A stretch of DNA of 64,000 bases from Fen-178 sp049516835. Lineage in GTDB: Bacteria > Acidobacteriota > Terriglobia > Bryobacterales > Bryobacteraceae. Under the pieces are notes generated by a model. The model did not search any database. It had not been told where the DNA came from and was given only the letters and a program-made list of their open reading frames with translations. The DNA is taken from contig JBEKSR010000028.1 in assembly GCA_049516835.1 (NCBI GenBank), positions 1 through 64,000 of the forward strand, given 5' to 3'. The number at the start of each line of letters is the position of its first letter. Position 1 is the first letter of the stretch. A program made the position numbers and the translations under genes. Positions 45,236 through 53,680 of this stretch are shown here, one piece after another.

Positions 45236-46903
45236 TTACTGCGCGCTGCGTTGGTAACGTCGTTCGTGGAGCGCGGTTGCCGCTTCGCGCAGCAAGGCGC
45301 AGTCTTGGGTGGTCAGACCGATCCCGCGACGCAACAGGAGGGTATCCGCGTGGTGGCGTGCGGCATCGTCACCCCTGGTGCGAGCGATATTGTCGAGTTC
45401 CTTGGCGAGGTCGTCCGTGGCCGTGCGAGCTGGCGTAGCGATGAGCACACGCCCTGCTTCGGTGGGCTCGAGTTTGAGCATGCCGCCGCCAAGCGCGTGC
45501 CCTACGAGCTCGCAGCTCAGCCGCGTGAGGCTCGTCTGCCACAGCGCAGCCAGCACGTCATTACTTGCCCGCGTTTCCTTGTGAAGCCGGAGGGTGTGAA
45601 GGCTGTTCGGTGCCACGGCGATAGTGTTGTTTGCAACGAGTCGCGGCGTGGTACCGCTCATGTAGGAGACGAACGCGTCCGCGTGGTGCACGTGGGGGAC
45701 GCAGTACCACGGGTTGCGAACACGGCACTTGTACGCTTTCGGGATGCCCGCGTGTTCTCCTTGTTTGAGGTACTTCTTCACTCCCTCGGGCAGGTCATCG
45801 TCGGGTTTGATGTGCAGGAGGTATGCAGCGTCGCCGGTGTTGATGGCGCCTTGCAGGTCGTCCTCGGTGAAGCGCACCGCGTTGAGCGACCGCCCGCGCC
45901 GCAACGCCGGCCGCAAGAAGGAGGCCGGTATGCGCCATGCCGCCGCTGCTCCAGGCGAGAGGTGGAAGTACTCGTTGGCGCCCGTGACATACCCGATTCC
46001 GACATCAGCGACCTGGCCGAGCGATGCAGTCAGGGGAGACATTGCGAGTTCCCGGTAGAGTTGTCGCGTCTTCGACGGGATCAGGTATTCGATCAGGCGT
46101 TCCTCTCCCGCCGCAATTCGGCTGGCGTTGAGGATCCTCGTCCGGGCGAGCGGCAGCGGACATTGCTGGAGGTCGGCAAGTTTGCCAGGGTGCGCGAGAT
46201 CGCGCCAGGCGAACGTTGCCGGGCCGTTGTCCTTGGCTTCCGCCAAGAGCAGGAGAGTGTCCTCGCTGAGGTTCGGAAAAAGCTTCTGCCGAAACGTCAG
46301 GAATGTCACGGTGGCGAAAGTGTCGCGGAGGTGCTGAAGTGCTGGTCGTGCGTAAGCGGCGTACATCAGCTCAAACGGGATGACCATCGCGAGCCGGCCA
46401 CCCGGTTTGAGGTGCGCGATGCTGTGCAAGAGAAACGGTAGCCAGGAACTCGCGAGGCGACTTACGGTGACGCCCTGCTGTGCGGCACGATGGAGGGCAC
46501 GGTCGCGGGCCACTCCGGTAAAGCGTTGATACCGGATAAACGGCGGGTTGCCCACGACAACGCTTACCCGCCGATTGCCGGGCTCGGTCGTGAAGAAGTC
46601 GTTCAGAGCAAGATTGCGCCGTCCAATCCCAAACTCGTCAGCTAACAAGGTAGTGATGCGCTCATGGACTGACGGGTCAAGCTCGATCCCAAAGATTTGC
46701 GATGACGGACTCCCGCCAAACGCGGCGAGGCGCTTCGCTGCCGCGCGCAAGAACACCCCGCCACCAAAGCTGGGGTCCAACACCGCATCCGATCCGGTTC
46801 TGATACCCCACCACACGAGAAACTCCGCCACCTGATTGTCCGTATAGAACGCACCCAGGCTCTTCGCGTCCTCCCCGGATATGCCAAACTCATGCGGCTG
46901 CAT
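45236..46903 (-). CDS. N6-adenine DNA methyltransferase
   Basis: The 555-residue protein has an S-adenosylmethionine site (DAVLDPSFGGGVFLRAA), IFGIELDPSVHERI, and the catalytic motif NPPFIRYQRF of N6-adenine methyltransferases, in gamma-class/TaqI order. The C-terminal 300 residues would form the target-recognition domain. The N-terminal LGAFYTDNQVAEFLVWWGI is typical of Eco57I/TaqI-type enzymes. The downstream gene on the same strand may encode the cognate endonuclease. Confidence 0.88.
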   Translation of the reverse strand: MQPHEFGISGEDAKSLGAFYTDNQVAEFLVWWGIRTGSDAVLDPSFGGGVFLRAAAKRLAAFGGSPSSQIFGIELDPSVHERITTLLADEFGIGRRNLALNDFFTTEPGNRRVSVVVGNPPFIRYQRFTGVARDRALHRAAQQGVTVSRLASSWLPFLLHSIAHLKPGGRLAMVIPFELMYAAYARPALQHLRDTFATVTFLTFRQKLFPNLSEDTLLLLAEAKDNGPATFAWRDLAHPGKLADLQQCPLPLARTRILNASRIAAGEERLIEYLIPSKTRQLYRELAMSPLTASLGQVADVGIGYVTGANEYFHLSPGAAAAWRIPASFLRPALRRGRSLNAVRFTEDDLQGAINTGDAAYLLHIKPDDDLPEGVKKYLKQGEHAGIPKAYKCRVRNPWYCVPHVHHADAFVSYMSGTTPRLVANNTIAVAPNSLHTLRLHKETRASNDVLAALWQTSLTRLSCELVGHALGGGMLKLEPTEAGRVLIATPARTATDDLAKELDNIARTRGDDAARHHADTLLLRRGIGLTTQDCALLREAATALHERRYQRSAQ

Positions 46904-46999
46904 TACTTACATCTCAATTCTATACGTGTAGGGGGATGAGCGGTTGCCGCGCCGATCTTCATACCCCTCTTATCGGCCTAAACGCAAGACTCTTCCGCC

Positions 47000-49165
47000 T
47001 TACCGCGCCCCAATCCTCGCCCTCTTCCCCAGCCGCACCGCGTTCTCGATGAGCTGTAGACCGTAGTTCGCTCCGGGCGTCAAGGTCAAAATGGACTCCG
47101 GGTGAAACTGGACGGCTTCGATGGGCAAGTCCTTGTGCCGGATTCCCATGATGATGCCGCCCTCGGTGGTTTCCGCGGTCACTTCGAGACAGGCGGGGAG
47201 GGACTCGCGGCGCGCGTAGAGGGAGTGGTAGCGGCCTACCTGAAACTCCTCAGGGAGTCCTGCGAAGACGCCGACGCCGCGGTGGCGCACCATGGAACGC
47301 TTGCCGTGCATGGGGTAGTCCAGCACGTCCAGCTCGCCGCCGAACGCTTCCACTATGCCCTGCAAGCCCAGGCACACGCCGAATACGGGGAGGCCCAGGC
47401 GGACCGCGGTCTTTACCAGGTCGGGCACGCCGAAATCCGCGGGGCGGCCCGGGCCGGGTGAAATCAGGATCAGGGTGGGCGCCAGTTGGGTAATCAGATC
47501 GGGGGAAAAACCGGCGCGGTAGGTCACCACCTCGGCGCCGGTCTGGCGCGCGTAGTTGGCAATCGTCTGGATGAAGCAATCGTCGTTATCCACCAGCAGG
47601 AGCCGGGCGCCTTGGCCGGCCGCGGCGTGCTTCACTTCGACCGGCGGCGGAACCGGGTCGGGCTCTCCCAGGATGCGGAAGAAACCGGTCGCCTTGAGGC
47701 GCGTCTCGCGCTCTTCCATGGCGGGCACGGAATCGTAGAGCAGCGTCGCGCCCGCGGGATAGGAAGCCATTCCGTCGCGCAGATAGGTGGTGCGAATGAG
47801 AATGCCGGTGTTGATGTCGCCGTTGAGCAGAATCATCCCCACGGCGCCGCCGTACCAGCCGCGGGCGTCCTTCTCAAGCGCCTCGATGGCCTGCGCCGCG
47901 GCCTTCTTGGGCGCGCCGATCAACGTCACCGCCCACATGTGACTGAGGAAGGCGTCGAGCGAATCGCAGTCGTCCCTAAGAATGCCCTCGACGTGGTCCA
48001 CCGTGTGGAAGACGCCGGCGTACTTCTCGATGAGGCGGCGCTCGATCACCTTGACGGTGCCCGGCTGGCAGACGCGCGACTTGTCGTTGCGGTCCACGTC
48101 CGTGCACATGGTCAGTTCGGATTCTTCCTTCAACGATCCGATCAGCTCGGCGATGTTCTCGGCGTCGCGCAGCGCGTCGCCGGTCCTTTGGGCTGTTCCG
48201 GCGACCGGGCAAGTCTCGACGCGCGACTCCTCCACCCGCACGAACATCTCGATCGACGCCCCGATCAACTGCTCGCCGCCGAATTGCAGGAAGAACTCGT
48301 AGGGGCTGGGACTGGCGTCCTGGACGCGCTCGAACAGCTCGGAGGGCTTTCCCGAGTAGGGCGCGCGGAAGGTCTGGCGCAGCACCACCTCGTAGTAATC
48401 GCCGCGCGCCATTCCTTGGCGCACCTTCTCGACATTGGCCATGTATTCTTCCGGTGTGTGGTCGGAAGAAATTGGGCCGGGCGCGCGCTGGGGCGGTGGA
48501 GCAATCTCGTCGGCATCGCGCGGGAGGCCGCGTGTGGAAACGCCCTCCCGTTCGAAATCGTACTGGTAGTGATCGATGTGCTCCTTCTTGCGATCGGCGA
48601 AAAAGATGTCGTCGCAGAGAAACAGGTGCAGGTCTTTGTGCCCGGCGCGGGGCAGCCGCTTGACGATGGGCTCGAACTGAAACAGCAGGTCGTAGCCGAA
48701 TGCGCCCGCCAGGCCGAGGTGCGAGTCCTTTTCTTCGCGGAACTCCTCGATCAGCGCCCGCAGGACGGAGAACACGGAAGGCTGCCGGCTACGCTCCTCC
48801 TCGGGGAACAGCGTGGGCATGGGTTTCAACCGGCCGGCCAACAGGCCCGATTCGAAGCCGAACTCTTCCCAGTGGGGGTGGCCGGCCAGCACCGGATGGA
48901 ACATCTCGAGGATCTTGCGGCCGCGCTCATTGAGCGGGCGGAACTCGACGCGGCGGTCGTAGGAGACGATCTCGAGCGGCGGACAAGTGGAGCCGATGTC
49001 CCAGCGCGAATATCTCCCGGGATACTCGTATCCCGAGGAGAGATAGATCCCACGGTGGCGGTCCAGCTCGCGCGCGAGGTGCGCCAACCCTCTTCGGTAG
49101 ACGACCTGCGAGACAGTGCGAGTGACCTCGATCCCGTGGGGAGTCTGGTAGCGGTATTCGCGCAT
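47000..49165 (-). CDS. trpEG: Fused anthranilate synthase (TrpE-TrpG)
   Basis: The 721-residue protein joins a chorismate-binding TrpE domain (TPEEYMANVEKVRQGMARGDYY; CPVAGTAQRTGDALRDAENI; LTMCTDVDRNDKSRVCQPG) to a class I glutamine amidotransferase (LISPGPGRPADFGVPD; nucleophile Cys in VFGVCLGLQG; VQFHPES). It makes anthranilate from chorismate and glutamine, the first step to tryptophan. The fusion type is known from other bacteria. No other trp gene is nearby, and no Trp-rich leader was seen upstream. Confidence 0.92.
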   Translation of the reverse strand: MREYRYQTPHGIEVTRTVSQVVYRRGLAHLARELDRHRGIYLSSGYEYPGRYSRWDIGSTCPPLEIVSYDRRVEFRPLNERGRKILEMFHPVLAGHPHWEEFGFESGLLAGRLKPMPTLFPEEERSRQPSVFSVLRALIEEFREEKDSHLGLAGAFGYDLLFQFEPIVKRLPRAGHKDLHLFLCDDIFFADRKKEHIDHYQYDFEREGVSTRGLPRDADEIAPPPQRAPGPISSDHTPEEYMANVEKVRQGMARGDYYEVVLRQTFRAPYSGKPSELFERVQDASPSPYEFFLQFGGEQLIGASIEMFVRVEESRVETCPVAGTAQRTGDALRDAENIAELIGSLKEESELTMCTDVDRNDKSRVCQPGTVKVIERRLIEKYAGVFHTVDHVEGILRDDCDSLDAFLSHMWAVTLIGAPKKAAAQAIEALEKDARGWYGGAVGMILLNGDINTGILIRTTYLRDGMASYPAGATLLYDSVPAMEERETRLKATGFFRILGEPDPVPPPVEVKHAAAGQGARLLLVDNDDCFIQTIANYARQTGAEVVTYRAGFSPDLITQLAPTLILISPGPGRPADFGVPDLVKTAVRLGLPVFGVCLGLQGIVEAFGGELDVLDYPMHGKRSMVRHRGVGVFAGLPEEFQVGRYHSLYARRESLPACLEVTAETTEGGIIMGIRHKDLPIEAVQFHPESILTLTPGANYGLQLIENAVRLGKRARIGAR

Positions 49166-49271
49166 AGGCTTGTCCCTTGGGGGAATTCGTTTTCAGGATA
49201 GCAAACGAGCGCAGGGGACAACCCCACCGGCGGCAAAGACCCGCATCGGGCGTTCCGCCGCCGGCGCCACG

Positions 49272-49532
49272 CTACGCCTTTTTCTTGAGCAGGTGGGTGT
49301 TGTCCCGGATGAACTGGCGGATCTGGTCCGCCATGGCCAGCAGCTTCTCCCACTGCTCGCGGTAGAGTGTGACGGGAAAGCGCCCCAGCCCGTACACGGA
49401 GAGCGCGCCTTTCTCGCTCACCTTCAGGGACATTTGCCCGCGCGCGGGTCTTTTCAGCGCTTCATTCTCAGCGCGCAGCCGCTCGATTTCCGCTTGCATT
49501 TCTTCTTCGGTTGGCATGGTGCTCAGTTCCAT
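49272..49532 (-). CDS. Small coiled-coil protein, unknown function
   Basis: The 86-residue protein has a coiled-coil start (EEEMQAEIERLRAENEALK), then a compact beta-type segment (KVSEKGALSVYGLGRFPVTL) and a helix (QWEKLLAMADQIRQFI), ending in KKKA. Function not known. ATG at 49532 is used; the ATG of MPTEEEM five codons later is equally likely. It faces the HAD gene head to head. Confidence 0.6.
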   Translation of the reverse strand: MELSTMPTEEEMQAEIERLRAENEALKRPARGQMSLKVSEKGALSVYGLGRFPVTLYREQWEKLLAMADQIRQFIRDNTHLLKKKA

Positions 49533-49579
49533 TCATACCACACCTGGAGGCACATGGTACGCTGGAAAATTCACCTCTC

Positions 49580-50203
49580 ATGCCGGAATTCGAAGCCATC
49601 CTGTTCGATTTCGACGGGGTCCTTCTGGACAGCGAGCCGGTCCACTGCGCCTGCTGGGCGGAGGTGCTGGCGCCGATTGGCGTCACCCTGGAGTGGGGAT
49701 TCTATCGCCAGCACGGCATCGGGGTGGACGATCGCGAAATGCTGCGCACGATGGCGGCCGGTTCCGATCCGCCGCGAAAGTGGGAAGAGCTTTGGGCGCT
49801 GTATCCCGCGAAGAAGAGATTGTTCCAAGCGCGCATGGAGCGGTTGCCGCCGTTCGAGCGGTCGCTGGACGGGTTTCTCAGCGGGCTGCATGGCGTGTAC
49901 AAGCTGGCGGTGGTGAGTTCCAGTTCGACCGCGGAGATCGCGCCCATACTGGCAGCCGGCGGCATCGGGCGGCACTTTGACACGCTGGTCGGCGGCGAAG
50001 ACGTCCAGCACCACAAACCGGCCCCGGAACCGTATCTGCTGGCCGCCCGACGGCTGGGGACGCGCGCGGCGCTGGTGGTGGAAGACTCGGAAGCCGGCAT
50101 GGCCAGTGGACGCGCCGCGGGGTTCGAAGTACTGACAGTGAAAGGTCCCGCCGATGTCCGGGAACGGGTGCTCGGCAGGCTCTCGAAGGGGGTATTGGCA
50201 TGA
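49580..50203 (+). CDS. HAD-family phosphatase or phosphoglucomutase-like protein
   Basis: The 207-residue protein has the HAD motifs: FDFDGVLLDSEPVH (motif I, nucleophile Asp), VVSSSSTAEI (motif II), the Lys in HHKPAPEPYL (motif III) and VVEDSEAGMASGRAAG (motif IV). The cap domain is of the beta-phosphoglucomutase/CbbY type. The substrate is unknown. It overlaps the TPR gene by four bases (ATGA). Confidence 0.88.
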   Translation: MPEFEAILFDFDGVLLDSEPVHCACWAEVLAPIGVTLEWGFYRQHGIGVDDREMLRTMAAGSDPPRKWEELWALYPAKKRLFQARMERLPPFERSLDGFLSGLHGVYKLAVVSSSSTAEIAPILAAGGIGRHFDTLVGGEDVQHHKPAPEPYLLAARRLGTRAALVVEDSEAGMASGRAAGFEVLTVKGPADVRERVLGRLSKGVLA

Positions 50204-51207
50204 GTCGAAACCGCGGTGATTCCCAAAAGGCCAAACTTCGCCGGGACCGTATCCGGCGCGAAAAACACGCGGAGCGCGCAGGGCCGCCGGCGCGGGATGG
50301 CGCGCCGTATCGAGGCCCCGAGCATCCGTTTGCGGCCGAGCGAGCGCTCCGGGGGATGCAGGCTCTATTGGAGGGCCAGCGGTTCAAGAGCATCGATGAG
50401 GCTAGTGCGCGACTGGCGGAGATCACCAGCGGCGGCCGGCTTTCTCAATTAGCGGAGGCCTGGAAACAGGACGACCCTAAGTGGCGCGCCCAAGAACTTG
50501 CCTACGATGCCCTGGAGACGGACAGTCTGGTAGAAGCCCTGCGGCTTGTGACTGAAGCACAAGAACTGGACCCGGATTGCACCGATGCGCAACGTCTGAT
50601 GGTCTCGATTCTTCCCGCGTCTCCGGAGAACAAGCTCGATCTGATGCGGGAGGTGGTCGAGAAAGCGGAGCGTAACTTGGGCGAGGCCTTTTTCCTGGAA
50701 CACATGGGCCACTTCTGGGGAACTATGTCCACGCGGCCCTACATGCGGGCCAAGCAGCATCTCGGTGAATTGCTGGTGGAAACGGGACGGTTGGCGGAGG
50801 CCGCCGGCGTTTTCGAGCGGCTGCTGGAACTCAATCCCACCGACAATCAGGGGATGCGCTATCCGCTCCTGGCGCTGTACCTGGCCGCCCAACAGGCGGA
50901 GAGGGCCGGCCATGTCATGTCGCGCTACCCGGGCGAAGAGAAGTTTTTGGCTTCCTTCGCATGGGCGCGGGTGCTGGAGCGCTGGCTGGCCGGAAAGCTG
51001 GACGAGGCCGCGGCAGCCCTGGCACGGGCCCGCACGGTCAATAAGTTTGCCGAGCGGTACATCTCCGGCATACGTGAGCTTCCGGCTGAAACGCCGGAGT
51101 ACTTCAAGCCGGGCGATGAGACGGAAGCCCAAGTGTGCGCGCGAGAACTCTCCCTGGCGTGGGAACGCAACCCGGCTTTTCGCGAATGGCTGCGAGCGCA
51201 GAAGTGA
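50200..51207 (+). CDS. TPR-like repeat protein
   Basis: The 335-residue protein begins with a basic region (SQKAKLRRDRIRREKHAERA) and continues with helical repeats of TPR type (EALRLVTEAQELDPDCTDAQ; LLVETGRLAEAAGVFERLLE; LDEAAAALARARTVNKFAER), resembling ST7-like proteins. No signal peptide. It probably mediates protein contacts in the cytoplasm. Coupled to both the HAD and ABC genes by four-base overlaps. Confidence 0.75.
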   Translation: MSRNRGDSQKAKLRRDRIRREKHAERAGPPARDGAPYRGPEHPFAAERALRGMQALLEGQRFKSIDEASARLAEITSGGRLSQLAEAWKQDDPKWRAQELAYDALETDSLVEALRLVTEAQELDPDCTDAQRLMVSILPASPENKLDLMREVVEKAERNLGEAFFLEHMGHFWGTMSTRPYMRAKQHLGELLVETGRLAEAAGVFERLLELNPTDNQGMRYPLLALYLAAQQAERAGHVMSRYPGEEKFLASFAWARVLERWLAGKLDEAAAALARARTVNKFAERYISGIRELPAETPEYFKPGDETEAQVCARELSLAWERNPAFREWLRAQK

Positions 51208-53102
51208 GGCATCCGGTGGCGCCATCCAATCCAAAGGGGGAAAGTTCAAAGCACTTGCGCAGCGTGCTTCCATTATTGAAGGAGCTGGTGCGCCCGCGCC
51301 GCGGGAAGCTCGCGTTGGGCTTTCTGCTGATGCTGATCAACCGGCCCGCCGGCCTGGTTTTGCCGGGTTCCACCAAGTTCCTGGTGGACAGCGTCATCAT
51401 GAAGCACCAGACCCGGATGTTGCAGCCGCTGGTCCTGGTGGTGCTCGCGGCCACCATCGTTCAGGGTGTCACCTCCTTCATCCTGACGCAGTTGCTTTCG
51501 AAAGAGGCGCAACGCCTGATCGCGGAATTGCGGCGCAAGGTGCAGGAACACGTGGGCCGCCTGCCGGTGGCGTACTACGACGCCAACAAGACCGGGGTGC
51601 TGGTTTCCCGCATCATGACCGACGTGGAGGGCGTCCGCAATCTCATCGGCACGGGCTTGATCGAGTTCGTAGGCGGGATTCTGACCGCATTGATCGCACT
51701 GGTCCTGCTGCTGCGCATCAGCCCACTGCTCACGGGACTGGCCGTGCTGTTTATCGCGGCGTTCGCGCTGGCGCTGCGCCAGGCGTTCGGGCGCATCCGG
51801 CCGATCTTCCGCGAGCGCGGCAAGATCAACGCCGAGGTGACGGGGCGGCTCACCGAGTCGCTGGCCGGCGTGCGCGTGGTGAAGGGATATCACGCCGAGG
51901 CCCAGGAGGCGGGCGTCTTCGCGGGCGGCGTCAAGCGCCTGCTCGATAACGTGCTGCGCAGCCTGACGGCCATCTCGCTGATGAGCCTTTCGGCCACGGT
52001 GCTGATGGGGTTGGTGGGCGCCACCGTGATGTACCTGGGGGCGCGCCAGATCCTCGCCGGAACGCTGACCCTGGGGGGATTCATGGCTTTCACCGCGTAC
52101 CTGGCGTTCCTGGTGGCGCCGATGTTCCAGGTGGTGGGGATCGGCACGCAGTTGACCGAGGCGCTGGCGGGCCTGGACCGCACGCAGGAAGTGCTGCACG
52201 AGAAGCCGGAAGACGAGGACGCGCGGCGCACACAGGCGATCGGCGCGATCCAGGGCTACGTATCTTTCGAGCACGTGACGTTCGAGTACGACCCCGCCAA
52301 ACCGGTGTTGCACGACGTGAGCTTCGACTCGCCGCCGGGAACGGTGACGGCGCTGGTGGGGCCGTCGGGATCGGGGAAATCGACCATCATCAGCCTGATC
52401 GCGGCGTTTCACGAGCCGGTCCAGGGCGCGGTTCGCGTGGATGGAACGGATGTTTCGACGATCCGGCTGGACGCCTACCGCACGCAGCTTGGCGTGGTGC
52501 TGCAAGACACGTTCCTGTTCGACGGAACCATTCGCGAGAACGTGGCGTTCGCGCGGCCGGGCGCGAGCCAAGAGCAGGTGCTGGCGGCCTGCCGCATCGC
52601 GCGCGTGGACGAGTTCGCCGAGAGGCTCGAGAAAAAGTACGAGACCATCGTCGGCGAGCGCGGCGTGAAGCTCTCCGGCGGCCAGCGGCAGCGCGTCTCG
52701 ATCGCGCGCGCGATCCTGGCGGACCCGCGGATTTTGATCCTGGACGAGGCCACCTCGAGCCTGGACTCGGAATCGGAGTCGGCGATTCAAGAGGGCCTGG
52801 CGTACCTCATGAAAGGCCGGACGACGTTTGTGATTGCGCACCGTCTCTCGACGATTCGCCGGGCGGACCAGATCCTGGTGGTGGAAGAGGGCCGGATCGT
52901 GGAGCGCGGGACGCACGAGTCGCTGTACGCGGCGCAGGGCCGCTACTACGATCTGTACACGCGGCAGCACGGAATCGACGCCAACCTGTTCCTGGCGCCC
53001 GGCGAAGGCGGGAAGGAGCCGGAAACGGAGGAGAAGCCGCGCATGCCGGCCGGCGTGGTTGCCCCGACGGCGGCCTCACTGCTGCGCGGCGGGATCGCGT
53101 AA
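51204..53102 (+). CDS. ABC exporter (MsbA/LmrA type)
   Basis: The 632-residue half-transporter has a six-helix membrane domain (KLALGFLLMLINRPAGLVLP through LGGFMAFTAYLAFLVAPMF) and an ATPase domain with Walker A GPSGSGKST, Q-loop GVVLQDTF, signature LSGGQRQR, Walker B ILILDEATS and the His in VIAHRLST. It exports an unknown substrate, possibly a lipid or peptide. GTG at 51204 is chosen because it overlaps the TPR stop by four bases; ATG at 51186 is an alternative. Its last 20 codons recur downstream of the HicBA genes. Confidence 0.9.
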   Translation: MRHPVAPSNPKGESSKHLRSVLPLLKELVRPRRGKLALGFLLMLINRPAGLVLPGSTKFLVDSVIMKHQTRMLQPLVLVVLAATIVQGVTSFILTQLLSKEAQRLIAELRRKVQEHVGRLPVAYYDANKTGVLVSRIMTDVEGVRNLIGTGLIEFVGGILTALIALVLLLRISPLLTGLAVLFIAAFALALRQAFGRIRPIFRERGKINAEVTGRLTESLAGVRVVKGYHAEAQEAGVFAGGVKRLLDNVLRSLTAISLMSLSATVLMGLVGATVMYLGARQILAGTLTLGGFMAFTAYLAFLVAPMFQVVGIGTQLTEALAGLDRTQEVLHEKPEDEDARRTQAIGAIQGYVSFEHVTFEYDPAKPVLHDVSFDSPPGTVTALVGPSGSGKSTIISLIAAFHEPVQGAVRVDGTDVSTIRLDAYRTQLGVVLQDTFLFDGTIRENVAFARPGASQEQVLAACRIARVDEFAERLEKKYETIVGERGVKLSGGQRQRVSIARAILADPRILILDEATSSLDSESESAIQEGLAYLMKGRTTFVIAHRLSTIRRADQILVVEEGRIVERGTHESLYAAQGRYYDLYTRQHGIDANLFLAPGEGGKEPETEEKPRMPAGVVAPTAASLLRGGIA

Positions 53103-53108
53103 GGGAGT
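53050..53108 (+). repeat. Copy 1 of 59-base direct repeat (ABC gene end)
   Basis: This is the genuine 3' end of the ABC exporter gene, including TAAGGGAGT after the last codons. It matches 53622-53680 at 54 of 59 positions, without gaps. Confidence 0.85.
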
Positions 53109-53130
53109 GGGGAGTCGAGAAATTGCGGCT

Positions 53131-53343
53131 TCAGAGATCTTCCGGGCGAAGCCCTGTGTCTTTGGCGATCTTCGCCAACGCTGCGGGTCCGATCTCCTCG
53201 GCGTCGTGGAAGCAGAACGTGAAGTTCCGCCATCCCGGCCGTTGCAGCTTTCGGTGAGAGCCGACCTGTTTCTTGAACGTCCAGCCAATTCTGAGCAGCG
53301 CAGCGTAGACCCGTCTGGCTTTCGTTGCACTCCAGGTGCTCAC
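53131..53343 (-). CDS. hicA: HicA-family mRNA interferase toxin
   Basis: The 70-residue protein has the HicA dsRNA-binding-like fold: KARRVYAALLRIGWTFKKQ followed by the catalytic GSHRKL motif, with the required His, and FCFHDAEEIGPAALAKIAKD. HicA toxins cleave mRNA independently of translation. Its ATG overlaps the hicB stop by four bases (ATGA). The antitoxin-first order is less common than hicA-hicB but known. Confidence 0.8.
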   Translation of the reverse strand: MSTWSATKARRVYAALLRIGWTFKKQVGSHRKLQRPGWRNFTFCFHDAEEIGPAALAKIAKDTGLRPEDL

Positions 53344-53555
53344 GCGGCGAACAGAACCTCCAGCAGTTGCGGCAACTCCTCGCCGCTCTCAATCATGTCG
53401 GCGAGAACCTGAAGAGCGATGGCCTTCACCTTCCGCAGTGCCGACTCTTCCGTGTCGCCGTAAGCCATCACTCCCGGCAACTGGGGGACGGAAGCGAGGA
53501 ATCTTCCGTCTTCTTCACGCTCGATCTCAATTTGCAGCGGCTGGATCTCGACCAT
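53340..53555 (-). CDS. hicB: HicB-like antitoxin
   Basis: The 71-residue protein is the partial RNase H-fold domain of HicB: IEIEREEDGRFLASVPQLPG, then GDTEESALRKVKAIALQVLA. It would bind and neutralise HicA. No separate DNA-binding domain follows, so autoregulation may be weak. The pair lies between two copies of the ABC gene's 3' end. Confidence 0.8.
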   Translation of the reverse strand: MVEIQPLQIEIEREEDGRFLASVPQLPGVMAYGDTEESALRKVKAIALQVLADMIESGEELPQLLEVLFAA

Positions 53556-53597
53556 GTGTCTATGCCAATTCTACCGGAATCGGATCAGGTCCGCACG

Positions 53598-53680
53598 ATC
53601 GATGCCAACATGTTCCCGGCGCCGGCGTGGCTGCGCCTACAGCGGCCTCACTGCTGCGCGGCGGGATTGCGTAAGGGAGT
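53598..53680 (+). repeat. Duplicated, shortened 3' end of the ABC exporter gene
   Basis: Bases 53622-53680 match the ABC gene end (54 of 59). Just upstream, 53598-53623 match 52974-52999 of the same gene (23 of 26, encoding IDANLFLAP). The roughly 50 bases between them in the intact gene are missing here. This is therefore a relic of the gene's last 135 bases, lying beyond the hicBA genes. Confidence 0.75.

Noticed and set aside
49166..49271. Tryptophan attenuator before the fused anthranilate synthase
   Set aside because: No short frame with consecutive Trp codons and no alternative hairpins with a T-run were found.
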